Position numbers and translations under genes: made by a program. The notes under the pieces were generated by a model, which saw nothing but the letters and a program-made list of their open reading frames with translations, did no database searches and was not told where the DNA came from. DNA of 64,000 nucleotides from Calvatia gigantea (lineage: Eukaryota; Basidiomycota; Agaricomycetes; Agaricales; Lycoperdaceae), in NCBI GenBank assembly GCA_025093985.1, contig JACAAK010000014.1:2170001-2234000 (forward strand), written 5' to 3'. Position 1 is the first letter of the stretch, and each line of letters opens with the position of its first letter. Below are positions 44,878-58,251 of the stretch, piece after piece.

Positions 44878-45236
44878 ACACCTACACAGAATGGACAGAA
44901 GCCATCCTTGCTGTGGGGCAAGGGTACGAGGCGTTAGAATACTGAAGAGATAAGAAAACCAACACTGGAACGACCTATGGAGGAATGGGAGAGCCAATGG
45001 AGATAGGCAGCAGATGTCACATCTTCAATGCAAAAGGGGAACCAAAATGCTACAATTGTGGCATTTTCAGCCACATTGCCAAAGACTGCAAGAAGCCCAA
45101 AGGGCTAACCTGTTATAACTGTGGAAAAATGGGTCACATCGCCAAAGTTTGCACTGCACCCAAGAAAGTACAAATCTGAGCAGTAGAGGAAGCCAGCCCA
45201 GAAGAACAGAAGAATTTTTCTGAAGACTCCAAGTAG

Positions 45237-48200
45237 GTGCTACCTTGCAAGTCAAACAACCTATATCTAGGATATCAGAAAAATACTACATGATTCCTCA
45301 GAAACAAAAGCACTGAATTAAACCTAAAGGGGACCATTCAAACTCCAAAGAAAGAAATCACAGTCAACACCATCATTGATTCAGGATACACCACCAGCAG
45401 CATCAGCAAAAAACTTGTAGATGAAGAACTGAATCCCCACAAAGAAACTAAAACAAGAAATTATAGTCCTTAACGCTGACAGAACAACGAATCAAGGAGG
45501 AAAGGTTACAGAAACTGCCACTATTGAAATAGAAATCAAGGGACACAAGGAGATAATCAAAGCATCAGTAGTTCAACTCTAAGACAGAGCAGAAATATTC
45601 CTAGGACATGACTGGCTGACCAGACATAACCCTGAAGTAGACTGGAAAAAGGGAGAAATCAAATTCACCCAATGCCCACTGGACTGCCATTTCCCACACC
45701 AGAATATCCAGGTCTCCCAAAAAATCCAAGGCATGGCCATCATAGAAGATAATATGGGAAGAAGAGGACAAACCAGACCCAACCGAACCAGCTGATCTAC
45801 CAGACTACATTCAGCCATTCACACATCTGTTCAATAAAACAACCTTCAATAAGCTACCACAATGAACAGAATGGGACCATGAAATAATCTTAACTGAGGA
45901 TGCACCCAAAAAATAAGTGCCTGGAACATATAACATGACAGTCAAGGAACAGGACGAACTTAAAGCATTCATCAAGGAAAACCTCGAGTCAGGACATATA
46001 TGGCCATCAAAATCTCCATATGCAGCCCCCACCTTCTTCATACCTAAGAAAGATGGTTTGAAATAGGTTAATCCAGGACTATAGATGACTAAATAATGTA
46101 GTGGTAAAAGACAAAACACCACTGCCCAGAATCAGAGAAGTAATCAACAAGTTGGGGAAGGCGAAATACTTCAACAAACTCGACATCATTTAGGGATATA
46201 ACAATGTCAGAATCAAGGAAGAAGATGAATGGAAAGCAGCATTTTTGACCAATGAAGGATTGTTTGAGCCAACTGTAATGTATTTTGGACTAAGCAACTT
46301 GCCCAGGAACATTCTCTAGGATAATGACCAGCATCTTCCAAGACTTGCTGCAAAACAGAGACATTGTGAACTATATGGATGACTTTGCAATCCCAGGAGA
46401 TACCAAGGAACAGCTAAGAGAAAGAACAGGTATGGTTCTTGATGCGAGCAGCCAAGTACAAGCTCTGTTTTAAACAGACAAAGTATATATTCGACATCAA
46501 AGAAATTTCTATGCTGGGAGTAAAAATAGGACATGGACACATCAAAATGGAAGAAGAAAAGGTCAAGGCAATATGAGACTGGCCTGAACCCAAAAACAAA
46601 AAAGAAGTAGAACACTTCCTAGGCTTTGCTAATTACTACCGCCAATTCATCAAAAACTTCAGTAAAATTGCTGGCCCCCCTTAACCAGCTCAAAGGAGCT
46701 GCCAAATGGAACTGGGAACAAGAACACTAGTCAGCATTCAATGAACTGAAACAACGAATCACCAAAGAACCCACCTTGACACTGCCACAAAGGAAGGGGC
46801 AATTTCAAGTAGAAGTCGATGCCTCAAACTATGCACTAGGAGGAGTCCTATCACAGGAACAAGACAAAAAATGGCACCCAATTGCATTCATGTCATGAAC
46901 ACTTTCCCCAGCAGAATGAAACTACAAAATTTATGACAAAGAATTACTGGCCATTATTCATGCCCTAAAAGAATGGCAACATTACCTACTAGATGCGGAG
47001 GAGAAATTCAAAATCTGGACTGACCATGAGAATCTCAAGTACTACAGAGAACCACAAAAGCTCAATGGATGACAAGCAAGATGGTACTTAAGGTTACAAG
47101 ACTATGACTTCATGCTACAACATGTGCCAGGCAAGACAAACACAAAAGCAGACTTGCTATCTAGAATTCGCCAAGAGCCAGATGAAGAGAATGACAGATT
47201 AATCACCATGATCTAAGAAAGTTGGCTACAAGATAAACTGGAAAACGAAGGAGATTCTGAGGAAACTATCCTACTTCATGCAGAACTATTCATCATGCCA
47301 ACATTCATGGACCAGATAAAGGACAAATCACTGGAGAGATACAAGTGTCACTGTGGGGCTCCTAAACAAAGAATCTGACATCATGGAATACAATGGAATA
47401 GTTTACAAGAAAACCAGCATGTATGTACCATTGGATCCTGCACTCTGCAAAGAAATCCTACAACAATACCATGACACACCAGACGCTGGGACACCCAGGA
47501 CAACATAGGATGGTTCAAACTAATCACCAGAGATTACTGGTGGCCATCAATACAAAACAACACTAGGAAATATGTCAAAGAATGCCAGAACTGCCAAAGG
47601 AACAAACCTTGCATAACACTATTAAGGACACCACTACACCCACTCCCAATACCTAATGGGCCATGGGAAGAGATAAGCATCAATCTTATCAGACCACTAC
47701 CAGAATTGGAGGGGAAAGATGCTATCTTGGTAGTTGTCGACTAGTTCACAAAAATGATATGACTCATACTAACAACAACAGACATATCCTCAAAGAGAAT
47801 CACACAACTTTACAGGAACGAAATATGGAAGCTACATGGGGTACCATGGAAAGTCCTTAGTGACTGAGAACCACAGTTAGCATCAGAATTCACTAGAGAA
47901 TTGTTCAAGGGATTAGGAATAGAATGAGCCCTATCAACAGCCTATCATCCCCAAACAGACAGACAAAGAGAACAAATCAACCAAGAAGTTGAAACATACC
48001 TTTGCCTATACTGCAACTATGAACAAAACAACTGGGCAAATTGGTTGCCCATGGCTGAATTCCAGTATAACAACAAGAGACACAGTGGAATGCAGGAAAA
48101 CACTGTTCTACCTTAATTACAGACAACACCCCTAGAAAGGAAAAGACCATGGAGCAACAAACAACCCCAGTAGCACCTGAGTTCCTGAAACAGCTATGGA

Positions 48201-48775
48201 ATGCAAGAGAAAACTCTGCAGCAGCACTATGATCATACCAAGAAAAGATAAAACAAACCCACAGTAACAGCAAACTGCACATAATGTGATATCAAGCTGG
48301 TGATGAAGTATGGCTAGAGAATGCAAACATCCATACCAATCAGCCATCAAAGAAGCTAGGCCAGAAAAGGTATGGGCCTTTCCAAATCAAGGAAAAGATA
48401 GGAGAAGCAGCATATTGGCTTGCCTTACCAGAAGGATGGGCCATCCATGATGTGTTTAATGAACAGCTGCTAACTCTGGTGCAGAAAGCAGCATTCCCAA
48501 AGCAGCAGAAACTACCAGCACCTGAGCCAGTGATCATCAACAACAAAGAAGAATATGAGGTAGAAGAGATCCAAGGATGATGAAAATGGGGACAGGGATA
48601 TTAATTCCTAGTACACTGGAAAGGATATGACAACAAGGATGATACATGGACAGCAGAGTCAAACCTGACAAATGCTCAAGATGCAATAGCAGAATACCAA
48701 AAGAGGCATCTGGAGGATACCCATAAAAAAAGGGGCAGAAAAACCAAAAAGTCATCACCCAGCCAAAGAAATTAA
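45237..48775 (+). pseudogene. pol: gypsy B pol pseudogene
   Basis: All pol domains in order, heavily damaged: protease (DSGYTTSSIS; usual Cys is Tyr), reverse transcriptase with NYMDDF (about 46371), RNase H, integrase zinc region, core (SINLIRPLPE, with the usual first Asp read as Asn) and chromodomain remnant (VHWKGYDN). Stops, frameshifts and a C-run expansion (near 46675) are frequent. TAA at 48773-48775 lies six bases before ORF3. Confidence 0.88.
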
Positions 48776-48781
48776 CCAGAC

Positions 48782-49772
48782 ATGCCTTCCTTCCAAGCCA
48801 ACTGTGTTACCATCTGCTCCCTTGTCCACCCCAACCCAACCACAATCTCCTCTGTTCCCCTCCCAGAACCAGGCAGCAACCAAGCACCTGCACCCCAAGG
48901 CACTTGCTACAACTTCGCCACTACACTGTCCCCAGTACAGGAGCTTCTTGAATCCCTACTAAAAGATGTCGACAAAGCCACTAACAGTGAGATAGAAACC
49001 ATTACTGCCCAAAACAAGTGATTAGTCATCAACCAACACATTGCCCTTGCTACTGCATGCATTACCTTTGCCAACATATATGCAGGCTTCACCAACACAT
49101 CCTTATCCACCAATCAGCACATTTCCACTATCTTCTGAGCCCTAGACCAATCCATGCTCACACCCAGCGAACAAGACCACATCCACAGCCTCCACAATCA
49201 CATCAACCTCAGACTTGAAGTGTTCAAACACCTCAATATTGCGGACATATTCCTAGAGCTTGCCAACGTAGCCATGAATCTACTCAGATGCAACAAGACC
49301 ACTGAGGATCCAGAAATTGACGCCCTCATTGACAGAATCCATAGTACCCTTTCCAAATTACACAATACAATCAACTCCATGCTGCTGACCCAAGCCAACA
49401 TACCTATAGATGAAGAAACCACCATCTCCATAAAAGAAGAAATCAACTTCCTCCACTGTTTTATAAAAACCATCACTCCACCACAACTCGTATTGGTTTT
49501 TCTCCTGTCTGCAAGGTTCCACACTGTACTACCAGGCCAAGAAAAGGACCAACACTATTGGAGGACGATAGTCAAGAGCTATTGGAACAACTCTACCACA
49601 ACTGATTTCCCATTCAATGGCATCCTAGTCCCTATCTGCCAGGATGGATGAAGCCACTTACCTGTCTTCTTCACACAATTGAACAATGGAAAATATCTCA
49701 TCAAAGCCACCAAGAAAGCCCTCACCTCCACTGTAGTCAATGGCGACTTTGACAAAGCTTCCTGAAACATGA
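48782..49772 (+). pseudogene. gypsy B ORF3, broken
   Basis: ORF3 start ATG 48782. TGA at 49019 where Y has Arg, another near 49136; the C-terminal block is present (MLTPSEQ; LPGQEKDQHYW; FPFNGI) with a frame change in the last codons. Ends just before the purine tract TTGGGGGGTAT. Confidence 0.75.
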
Positions 49773-49790
49773 AGCCAAATTGGGGGGTAT

Positions 49791-50096
49791 TGTTATGGTT
49801 TTCCATCAATCAAGTCATACTCTATCATCATCTGCATCCCTGTCTGTTAGTACATCTATTTCAGTTATTCCTGTCAAGTGATCTCTGTCTATGACTTGTG
49901 TTAACTACTATGCCAGCCTGATTGGACATTTCACATAGTTACTCCACCCATTCAACTGGGTGGCTTCCTGTATTTAAGTGTACATACATCCACTGTATTT
50001 GGTATGCTTAACCATCTCTGTTCTCCTTCCCTTATTTGCCCTCAAGACTTAGCCTAAAGCTGCAACCTGAGGTCTTATCAGACTAAGGTCATAACA
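49791..50096 (+). repeat. gypsy B 3' LTR
   Basis: 306 bp, TGTTATGGTTTTCC to GGTCATAACA, followed by the target copy ATGGG. Confidence 0.92.
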
Positions 50097-50101
50097 ATGG
50101 G

Positions 50102-50348
50102 AGAGCCAATGGAGATAGGCAGCAGATGTCACATCTTCAATGCAAAAGGGGAACCAAAATGCTACAATTGTGGTGTTTTTGGTCACATTGCCAAAGACTG
50201 CAAGAAGCCCAAGGGGCTAACCTGCTATAACTATGGAAAAATGGGACACATTGCCAAAGTTTGCACTGCTCCAAAGAAAGCACAAATCTGAGCAGTAGAA
50301 GAAGCCAACCCAGGAGAGCAGAAGGATTTTTCTGAAGACTCTGAGTAG
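50102..50348 (+). pseudogene. gag: gypsy A gag, 3' part
   Basis: Resumes A's gag after B: GEPMEIGSRCHIF, first knuckle CYNCGVFGHIAKDC, second knuckle CYNYGKMGHIAKVC with the second Cys changed to Tyr, TGA at 50289, TAG at 50346-50348. Confidence 0.85.
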
Positions 50349-53326
50349 GTGCTGCCTCATGAGTCAAAAAACCTGTATCTAGGATATCAGAAAAATACTA
50401 CATGATTCCTCAGAAATGAAAGCACAAATTGAACCTAAAAGGAACTATTCAGACTCCAAGGAAAGAAATCATGGTCAACACCATTGTTGATTCAGGATGC
50501 ACCACCAGCAGCATCAGCAAAAAGCTTGTAGATGAAGAATGAATTCCCATGAAAAAATTAAAACAAGAAATCACAGTCCTCAATGCCAATGGAACAACAA
50601 ATCAAGGAGGAAAAGTTATGGAGATGGCCACCATCAAAATGGAAATCAAGGGACACAAGGAGATGATTGAAGCATCAGTAGTTCAACTCCAAGATAGAGC
50701 AGAAATATTCCTTGGACACGATTGGCTGACCAAACACAACCCCGAAGTGGACTGGAAAAAAGGAGAAATCAAATTTACCCAATGCCCACCAGACTGTCAT
50801 TTTCCACACCAGAATATCCAGGTCACCCAAAAAATCTGAAGCATGGCCATCACAGAAGACATATGGGAAGAGGAGGATGAACTGGACCTGACTGAACCAG
50901 CTAATCTACCAGACTACATCCAGCCATTCACATATCTGTTCAACAAGATGACCTTTGATAAGCTACTGCAACAAACAGAATGGGACCATGAAATAATCCT
51001 AACTGAGGATGCACCCAAAGAAATAAGTGCCAGAACAAACAACATGACAATCAAGGAACAGGACAAACTCAAGGCCTTCATCAAGGAAAACCTCAAGTCA
51101 GGACACATACAACCATCAAAATCTCCATACACAGCCCCCACCTTCTTCATCCCAAAGAAAGATGGTTCAAAACAGTTAATCCAGGACTACAGGCGGTTAA
51201 ACAATATAGTAGTAAAAGACAAAATGCTACTGCCCAGAATCAGAGAAGTAATCAACAAGTTGGGAAAGGCAAAATACTTCAACAAACTCGACATCATTTG
51301 GGGATACAACAACATCAGAATCAAGGAGACAAATGGAAAGCAGCATTTCTGACCAACAAAGGGTTATTTGAACTGACTGTAATGTATTTTGGGTTAAGCA
51401 ACTCACCCAGAACATTCTCTAGAATGATGACAAGTATCTTCTGAGACCTACTACAAAACAGAGACATTGTAAACTATATGGACAACTTCACAATCCCAGG
51501 AGACACCAAGGAACAGCTAAGAGAAAGAATGATATGGTTCCTGACATGAGTGGTAGAATACAACCTCTGTTTTAAATAGACAAAGTACATATTTGACGCT
51601 GAGGACATTTCTATGTTGGGAGTAAAAATAGGACACGGACACATTAAAATGGAGGAGAAGAAAGTCAAGGCAGTATGAGATTGGCCTGAGCCCAAAAACA
51701 AAAAAGAAGTAGAACACTTCCTAGGCTTTGCTAATTACTACCACTGATTCATAAAGAACTTCAGTAAAATTGCAGCCCCTCTCAATCAGCTCAAAGGAAC
51801 TACTGAATGGAACTGGGAACAAGAACACCAATCAGCATTCAACAAACTAAAACAATGAGTTACTGAAGAACCCACCTTGACACTGCCACAGAGGAAAGGA
51901 CAATTTTGAGTAGAAGTCGACACCTCAAATTATGCACTAGGAGGGGTCCTATCACAGGAACAAGACAAGAAATGGCATCCAATTGCATTTACATCACAAA
52001 TACTTTCCCCAGTAGAATGGAACTACGAAATCTATGACAAGGAATTACTAGCCATTATTCACATCCTAAAAGAATGGCAACACTACCTACTGGACACAGA
52101 GGAAAAATTCAAAATCTGGACCAACCATGAAAATCTCAAATACTACAGGGAACTACAAAAGCTCAATGGATGACAAGCAAGATGGTACTTAAGATTACAA
52201 GACTATGACTTCACACTATGACATGTGCCAGGCAAAACAAACACAAAAGCAGACCTGCTATCCAGAATCCACCAAGAGCCAGACAAAGAAAATGACAGAC
52301 TAATCACTATAATCTGAGAAAGTTGGCTACAAAACAAACCAAAAAATGAAGAAAATTCCAAAGAAGCCATTCTGCTCCATGCAGAATTATTCATCACACC
52401 AACATTCAGACACTAAATAAAGGCAAACCACCGGAGAGATACGAGCATCACTGCGGGCCTTCTGGACAAAGAATCCAATATCACCAAACATGATGGGATA
52501 ATCTACAAGAAAGCCAGCATGTATGTGCCACCAGACCTCACACTCTACAAAGAAATTCTACAACAATACCACAATGCACCAGACATGGGACACCCAGGAC
52601 AACACAGAATGATCGAACTAATCACTAGAGACTACTGGTGGCCATCGATACAAAACAACACCAAGAGATACATTAAAGGATGTCAGAACTGCCAAAGGAA
52701 CAAACCTTGCATAACACTATTGAAGACACCACTACACCCACTCCCAATACCTAATGGGCCATGGAAAGAGATAAGCATCAATCTCATCAGACCACTGCCA
52801 GAATCAGAAGGAAAAGATGCCATCCTAGTGGTTGTCGACTGGTTCATGAAAATGATATGACTTGTATCAACAAAAACAGATATATCCTCAAAAGGAATCA
52901 CACAACTTTACAGGAACAAAATATGGAAGTTACATGGGGTACCACAGAAAGTCCTTAGTGACCAAAGACCACAGTTCACATCAGAATTTACTGGAGAATT
53001 GTTCAGGGGATTAGGAATAGAACAAACCCTATCAACAGCCTATCATCCCCAAATAGACAGACAAACAGAACGAATTGACTGAGAAGTTGAAACATACCTT
53101 TGCCTATACTGCTACTATGAACAAGACAACTGGGCAAACTGGCTGCCCATGGCCGAATTCCAATACAATGACAAGAAATATAGCGGAATGCAGGAAACAC
53201 CTTTCTACCTCAATTATGGACAACACCCCTGGAAAGGGAAAGACTATGGAGCAACAGACAACCCCAGTAGTACCGAGTTCCTAAAGCAACTATGAAATAC
53301 AAGAGACAACTCCATGGCAGCACTAC
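50349..53326 (+). pseudogene. pol: gypsy A pol, 5' and middle part
   Basis: -1 frame after gag. Protease (DSGCTTSSIS), reverse transcriptase (FIPKKDGSKQLIQDYRRLN; catalytic box YMDN, not YMDD), RNase H, integrase zinc region (GHPGQHRMIEL; CQNCQRNK) and core (SINLIRPLPES; VLSDQRPQF). Many TGA stops and one frameshift near 51330. Cut at 53326 by insertion of D; continues at 62078. Confidence 0.88.
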
Positions 53327-53634
53327 TGTTATGACCTTAGTCGGTTTAGACCTCAGGTTGCAGCTCTGGCTAAGTCTTGAGGGCGAGTAAGGGAAAGAGA
53401 ACAGAAGGTGGTTAAGTGTACCGAATACAACAGGGTGTATGTACGCTTAAATACGTCTAGAGCTATCCGGTTGAACGGATGGAGTAACTACATGAAACGT
53501 CCGGTCAGGGCGTGGTAGTTGATACAAGTCATATCTTCAGAGAACGCTGGACTAGAATAACTGAAACAGGTACGCAGATAGTTAGGAATGTAGAATAGCA
53601 CGGAACTCGTTATGATCGGTGGAAGCTCATAACA
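53327..53634 (-). repeat. gypsy D 3' LTR
   Basis: 308 bp, close to Y's LTR in sequence. Confidence 0.92.
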
Positions 53635-53652
53635 ATACCCCCCAATTAGACT

Positions 53653-54639
53653 TCATGCCTCAGGAAGTTCGTCAAACTCTCCATTGACTACAGCGGTGGC
53701 GAGGGCTTTCTTGGTGGCTCCGATGAGGTACTTTCCTTCGTTGGAGCATGCGAAGAAGACAGGCAAGTGGCTGCAGCCATCTTGACGGATAGGGACTGGG
53801 ACTCCGTTGAAGGGGAACTCGGTGATGGTTGAGTTGTCCCAGTAGCTCTTGACTATCGCTTTCCAATAATGTTGGTCCTTTTCTTGGCCTGGTAGTACAC
53901 TGCGGAATCTTGCTGGTGGGAGAAAAACCGATATGATCTGTGGTGGGGTGATGGTCTTTATGAATCGTCGGAGTGCATTGACTTCCTCCTTCATTAAGAC
54001 AGTGGTTTCTTCGTCCATGGGCGTGTCTGCTCGTTTGGTTGGTGGGGAACAGATGGTGGTGTGTAGGTCGGCGAGAGTGATTCCGATACGTGTAACGAGT
54101 TAATCGATGTCTGGGTCTTCTGTGGTCTTGTCTCGTCCTAGTAAGTTCATAGCGATGTCTGCGAGTTCTAGGAAGATGTCGGCAATATCGAGGTGGTTGA
54201 ATACCTCTAGAGCGAGGTCAACACGGCTCTGAAGGCTGTGAACTCGATTTTGTTCGCTGGGTGTGAGGGTGGATAATTCTAGTGCGCAGAAGATGGCAGG
54301 GATATGCTGGCTTGTGGAGGACGATGCGTTGGCGAACCCGGCGTACATGTCCGCGAAAGTGATGCAAGCGGTGGTGAAGGTGATATGGCGGTTTACTGCG
54401 AGTCGTTTGTTTTGGGCCATGATTGTTTCTACTTCGTCGTTTGTGGCTTTGTTGACATCTTTGAGGAGGGCCTCGAGGAGTCCTTGTGCTGGGGATGGGG
54501 TGGTTGCGAGGTTGTAACGGGTGCCCTGGAGTGCAGGTGTGTGGCTATTGCCTAGCTTTGGGAGGGGGACTGAGGAGATCGTGGTCGGGTTGGGGTGGAC
54601 GAGGGAGTTGATAGAGATGCGGTTGGCTTGGGAGGACAT
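53653..54639 (-). pseudogene. gypsy D ORF3, one stop
   Basis: Nearly intact ORF3, very close to Y. A stop at about 54100 (TAA after DPDID) splits it into 179 codons and a C-terminal part. The start at 54639 is six bases after the pol stop. In this copy the Arg after AQNK is kept. Confidence 0.85.
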
Positions 54640-54645
54640 GTTTGG

Positions 54646-55075
54646 CTAGTATCTTTGTCTGGGGTTTGACTTGACTGATGTTTTTCTGGATTTCTTGCCC
54701 CCCTTTTTATAGGTATCCTCCGGATGCCTTTTGTGGTACTCCGCTATCGTGTCTCGGGCGTTTTGCAAGTTTGACTCCGCTGTCCACGTATCTTCTTCGT
54801 TGCTGTATCCTTTCCAGTGTATAAGGAATTGATATCCCCTTCCTTTTCGTCATTTTCCTCGGACTTCTTCTACTTCGTATTCCTCTTCATTGTTGATGAT
54901 CATTGGTTTGGGTGCTGGTGCTTCCTTCTGGATGTGGAATGATGTCTTTTGTGCCGGGGTTAGCAGCTGTTCATTAAATACATCATGGATGGCCCATCCT
55001 TCTGGTATCGCCAGCCGATACGCCGCTTCCCCTATTTTTTCCTTAATTCGGAAAGGCCTATACCTTTTTTGGCAA
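54646..55075 (-). pseudogene. pol: gypsy D pol, chromodomain end
   Basis: Minus strand: integrase C-terminal region (PF-RIKE to [10 protein letters not shown]) and chromodomain, close to Y. Breaks at 55075 within KKLGQK; the next ~500 bp of integrase are missing, replaced by the end of another gypsy. Confidence 0.85.
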
Positions 55076-55400
55076 TGAAGCCAAACCAGAGGGTATTATT
55101 ATGGGTTTCCACTGATCAAGTTGTACTCCATTGTCATCTGTATTCCTGTCTACTAGCATATCTGTTTCAGTTATTCCTGTCAAGTGATCTCTGTCTATGA
55201 CTCATGTTAACTACTATGCCAGCCTGATTGGACGTTTCATGTAGTTACTCCATCCACTCAACTGGATGACCTCCTGTATTTAAGTGTACATACATCTACT
55301 GTATTCAGTATGCTTAACCACCTTTGTTCTCTCCCCTTACTCGCCCTCAAGACTTAGCCTAAGCCGCAACCTGAGGTCTTATCAGACTAAAGTCATAACA
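55076..55400 (+). repeat. old plus-strand gypsy-I 3' end and LTR
   Basis: About 20 bp of ORF3 3' end and purine tract (AATGAAGCC...GAGGGTATTAT), then a 304-bp LTR at 55097-55400 whose first bases read TATTATGGG (G of TG lost) and which ends GTCATAACA. CpG-poor. Confidence 0.85.
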
Positions 55401-55439
55401 TTTTGGCTTTCAATAGCACATTGATACAGGTAATGATTG

Positions 55440-55532
55440 ATAGGCACTAAGGAATATTCATTGGTCATAATCATCCAAAGTTGCCAATACCTCATATGTA
55501 AGGTCAGCAGATATACCTCACCTGGCCAGGTA
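55440..55532 (+). repeat. 93-bp direct repeat, left copy
   Basis: ATAGGCACTAAGG to GGCCAGGTA, identical to 56532-56624 as far as I can see. No homology to gypsy or copia. Confidence 0.9.
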
Positions 55533-56531
55533 AGGACTTTCCTCGGTATTCCGTGTAGCTTCCATATTTCATCTCAGTAGTGCTGTGCTAGTTCTTTTGA
55601 GGAAACATCCATCCTTGTTGCTATGAGTTGTATCATTTTTGAAAACCGGTCGACAATGACTAGGATAGCATCCTTTCCCTCTGATTCGGGTAGTGGCCCA
55701 ATGAGGTCAATGCTCACTTCTTCCCATGGACTGTTGGGGATGGGAAGCGGGTGTAGAGGTGTCTTCAGAGGTGTCTTGCATGGCTTATTTCATTGGCAAC
55801 TCTGGCATCCTCTGATGTACTTTTGAACATCTGTTCGGATTGCCGGCCACCAGTAATCTCTGGTCACCAACTCGATCATTCGGTGTTGTCCCGGGTGCCC
55901 TGCGTCAGGGGCATCGTGGTATTGGTGTAGTATTTCTTCTCTGAGTGTCGGTTCGGGTGGTACATATATGCTGGCATTTTTGTAGATTATTCCATTGTGT
56001 TCGGTGATGTCAGGGTCTTGGTCATGTATTTTTTGGATGATGGCCATTTCTCGTCCCTTGTTCGTCTTGATTCGCTCCTTGAGGGTGGGTTCCATAAATA
56101 GTTCGGCATGGAGTAAGATGGTTCCTTCTGATGGTTCGTCGTCTTTTTTGTTTGTTAGCCAAGTGTCTCGGATCATGGTGACTAGTTTCTCTTCTTCTTG
56201 TTCTGGCTCTTGGTAGATTCTGGAGAGGAGGTCTGCTTTTGTGTTTGTTTTTCCCGGTACGTGGCATAGTGTGAAGTCATAGTCTTGTAATCGTAGGTAC
56301 CATCTCGCTTGTCGGCCGTTTAGTTTTTGGGGTTCCCTGTAGTATTTCAGGTTTTCATGGTCGGTCCAGATTTCGAATTTCTCTTCTGCGTCTAGTAGGT
56401 AGTGTCGCCATTCCTTTAGTGCATGTATGATGGCCAATAGTTCTTTGTCATATGTAGATTTCGTAATTTCGTTCTGCTGGTGATAGTGTGCGGGACGTGA
56501 AAGCGATTGGGTGCCATTTCGAATTTTGTTC
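55533..56531 (-). pseudogene. pol: gypsy D pol, RNase H and integrase core
   Basis: 999 bp, minus strand, open for about 265 codons: RNase H ([35 protein letters not shown]), integrase zinc region (GHPGQHRMIEL; CQSCQ) and the first core aspartate region, ending at GIPRKVL. Close to Y and CpG-rich. It is flanked exactly by the 93-bp direct repeats. Confidence 0.85.
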
Positions 56532-56624
56532 ATAGGCACTAAGGAATATTCATTGGTCATAATCATCCAAAGTTGCCAATACCTCATATGTAAGGTCAGC
56601 AGATATACCTCACCTGGCCAGGTA
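56532..56624 (+). repeat. 93-bp direct repeat, right copy
   Basis: See 55440-55532. Confidence 0.9.
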
Positions 56625-58251
56625 TGGCAAGTACCATCATCTAGTTCTTTTCCACAACATACAACACATATATTTCCAGCCTAAACCTGTGACTGGTCAC
56701 TGATCTGGAGTCTCACTTTTATCTGGATCTTGGTGAATGCTTTACTGCAGAGACATTGGGGTTGAAATAAAGATACTCTCACTGGCTATTGGAAAGTCTA
56801 GCAAGGTACACCTTTTCCTTTAGATTTCATTTTCCATGTGTACAGTGCTGATACTAACAATTATTTGGAAAAATGGAACTCATCCAGGGCCCTCTTTAAG
56901 CCATGATAGAGACTCACTTGACCAAACTACCTCAAACTCTATCCAGTCAATGTTGCAAGTTGCCCATGTTCTGATCTCAAATGTCATATGAGACTGCTAC
57001 CACTATTGAGTTTCTGTTTGGCACTCATATGACTCATTGACAGCTGAGAATAACACAAACATATGCTTGCTCAAGGATGGAAAGTCCAGCAAGGCATGTC
57101 TTTTCTTACTACATTCTCTATATATATAGTGCTGACACCTCTCCCAGTCAAGGGTGCTGGGATAGACAGGATTCAGTCCACAATGCACACCACAACAACT
57201 GAGAGTACCATCCAATGGAGCTGTCTTCCCAGACTCTATGCTGTTATTGCCTGACCCCAACCATTGCTTAAAGCAAGTTCAATGTCCCTCTCCAAGTGCC
57301 TCATTACAGTTTCTAGCTTGTTCCTCTGAATGACATCTCAAAAGGTTACTATCCTTACTCCTCCAGTCCAAATTAAGGTCAATATCCCCCACAACATGCT
57401 GACACTATCAGCAACTTTAGCAGGATCACAGTATCAAAGAAGTTATTCACCACTCTTCATGACTTCCTGTCAGTGACTGCTTCCCACAAACCACTGTGCA
57501 GTCATGTCAAAATGACAGGCCAGATAAAATGACCTTCAGAGCCAGTGAACTAAGCTGTCTAATGTCCATGTCAGGTGTCAACACAATGAAGCAAAAGAAG
57601 TTGATTCACTGCTTCAAGAATGTCTCCACCTTTGTATCCTTTCTCCTTAGGACAATTGGACCTTGTATGAGGATGAGAGAGTAAGTGTCAGATCTTACCA
57701 ACTCAGCTCCCCATTATCTAACTCACATTTCCAGAAGTATGTACAACAAGGCCCCTGCTCTCTGATATACAGGTGGCTTGCCAAGACTTCAATTGTGTAT
57801 ACTTATTCCACTTACAATTGGCACTCACCACTCTTGACTCACCCCTCACTAGGTTCCCTCAGATAGGATTGACCAGGGAACCACCATCAGTTCCCATTGG
57901 ATGAATATTTGCCTGATTATGCCAAGTTCTGGCTCCCTGTGACTGTCTAATGTTTTGTTTCACCAGACATCTCAATAAAGTAGATACACACTTTTTACAT
58001 GTCAGCAACCATTACTCAACAGAGTACATGTGATGCTTACAACCATCTTTCCACAAAATTCTCTAATTTTCCTCAACAGCCATTCTTCATGTCATTTAGG
58101 TATTCTGCTCCAACTCCACTATGGTGATGGAATTCATGTTAATCATATCTATGCCTTGTTTTTGTCTCTGTTAGCTCATTCATATCTCAGGGTCTCATAC
58201 ATAACCAATCATGTCAATCAACATCACTTGCCATGTGCTTCTGCTTGCACC
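56625..58251. other. degraded sequence, no gene seen
   Basis: AT-rich, CpG-poor, with only short chance frames. A loose internal repeat exists: AAAGTCTAGCAAGG (about 56799) and AAAGTCCAGCAAGG (about 57079), each followed some 45 bp later by AGTGCTGA. Origin unknown. Confidence 0.4.

Larger units (their letters stand above)
43862..45236 (+). pseudogene. gag: gypsy B gag, interrupted
   Basis: Starts ATG 43862, the same N-terminus as A. A one-base loss near 44375 shifts the frame in the segment equal to MKAPQIL of Y. At 44650 a 228-bp unit is inserted; after it the frame resumes (YTEWTEAILA-like), has a TGA at 44943, and shows both zinc knuckles (CYNCGIFSHIAKDC; CYNCGKMGHIAKVC). Stop TAG at 45234-45236. 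Confidence 0.85.
42334..50096 (+). mobile_element. gypsy B, inserted in gypsy A gag
   Basis: The 5' LTR start at 42334 and the 3' LTR end at 50096 are flanked by the target duplication ATGGG (42329-42333, 50097-50101). Removing B rejoins A's gag across GGMGEPMEIG. B's own 5' LTR is reduced to 38 bp and followed by a copia3 fragment; then the leader, gag (with a small TG...CA insert), pol, ORF3 and 3' LTR. Confidence 0.9.

Noticed and set aside
57003..57866. Several 60-85-codon frames on both strands
   Set aside because: Short, overlapping on both strands, no motif; expected by chance in AT-rich sequence.
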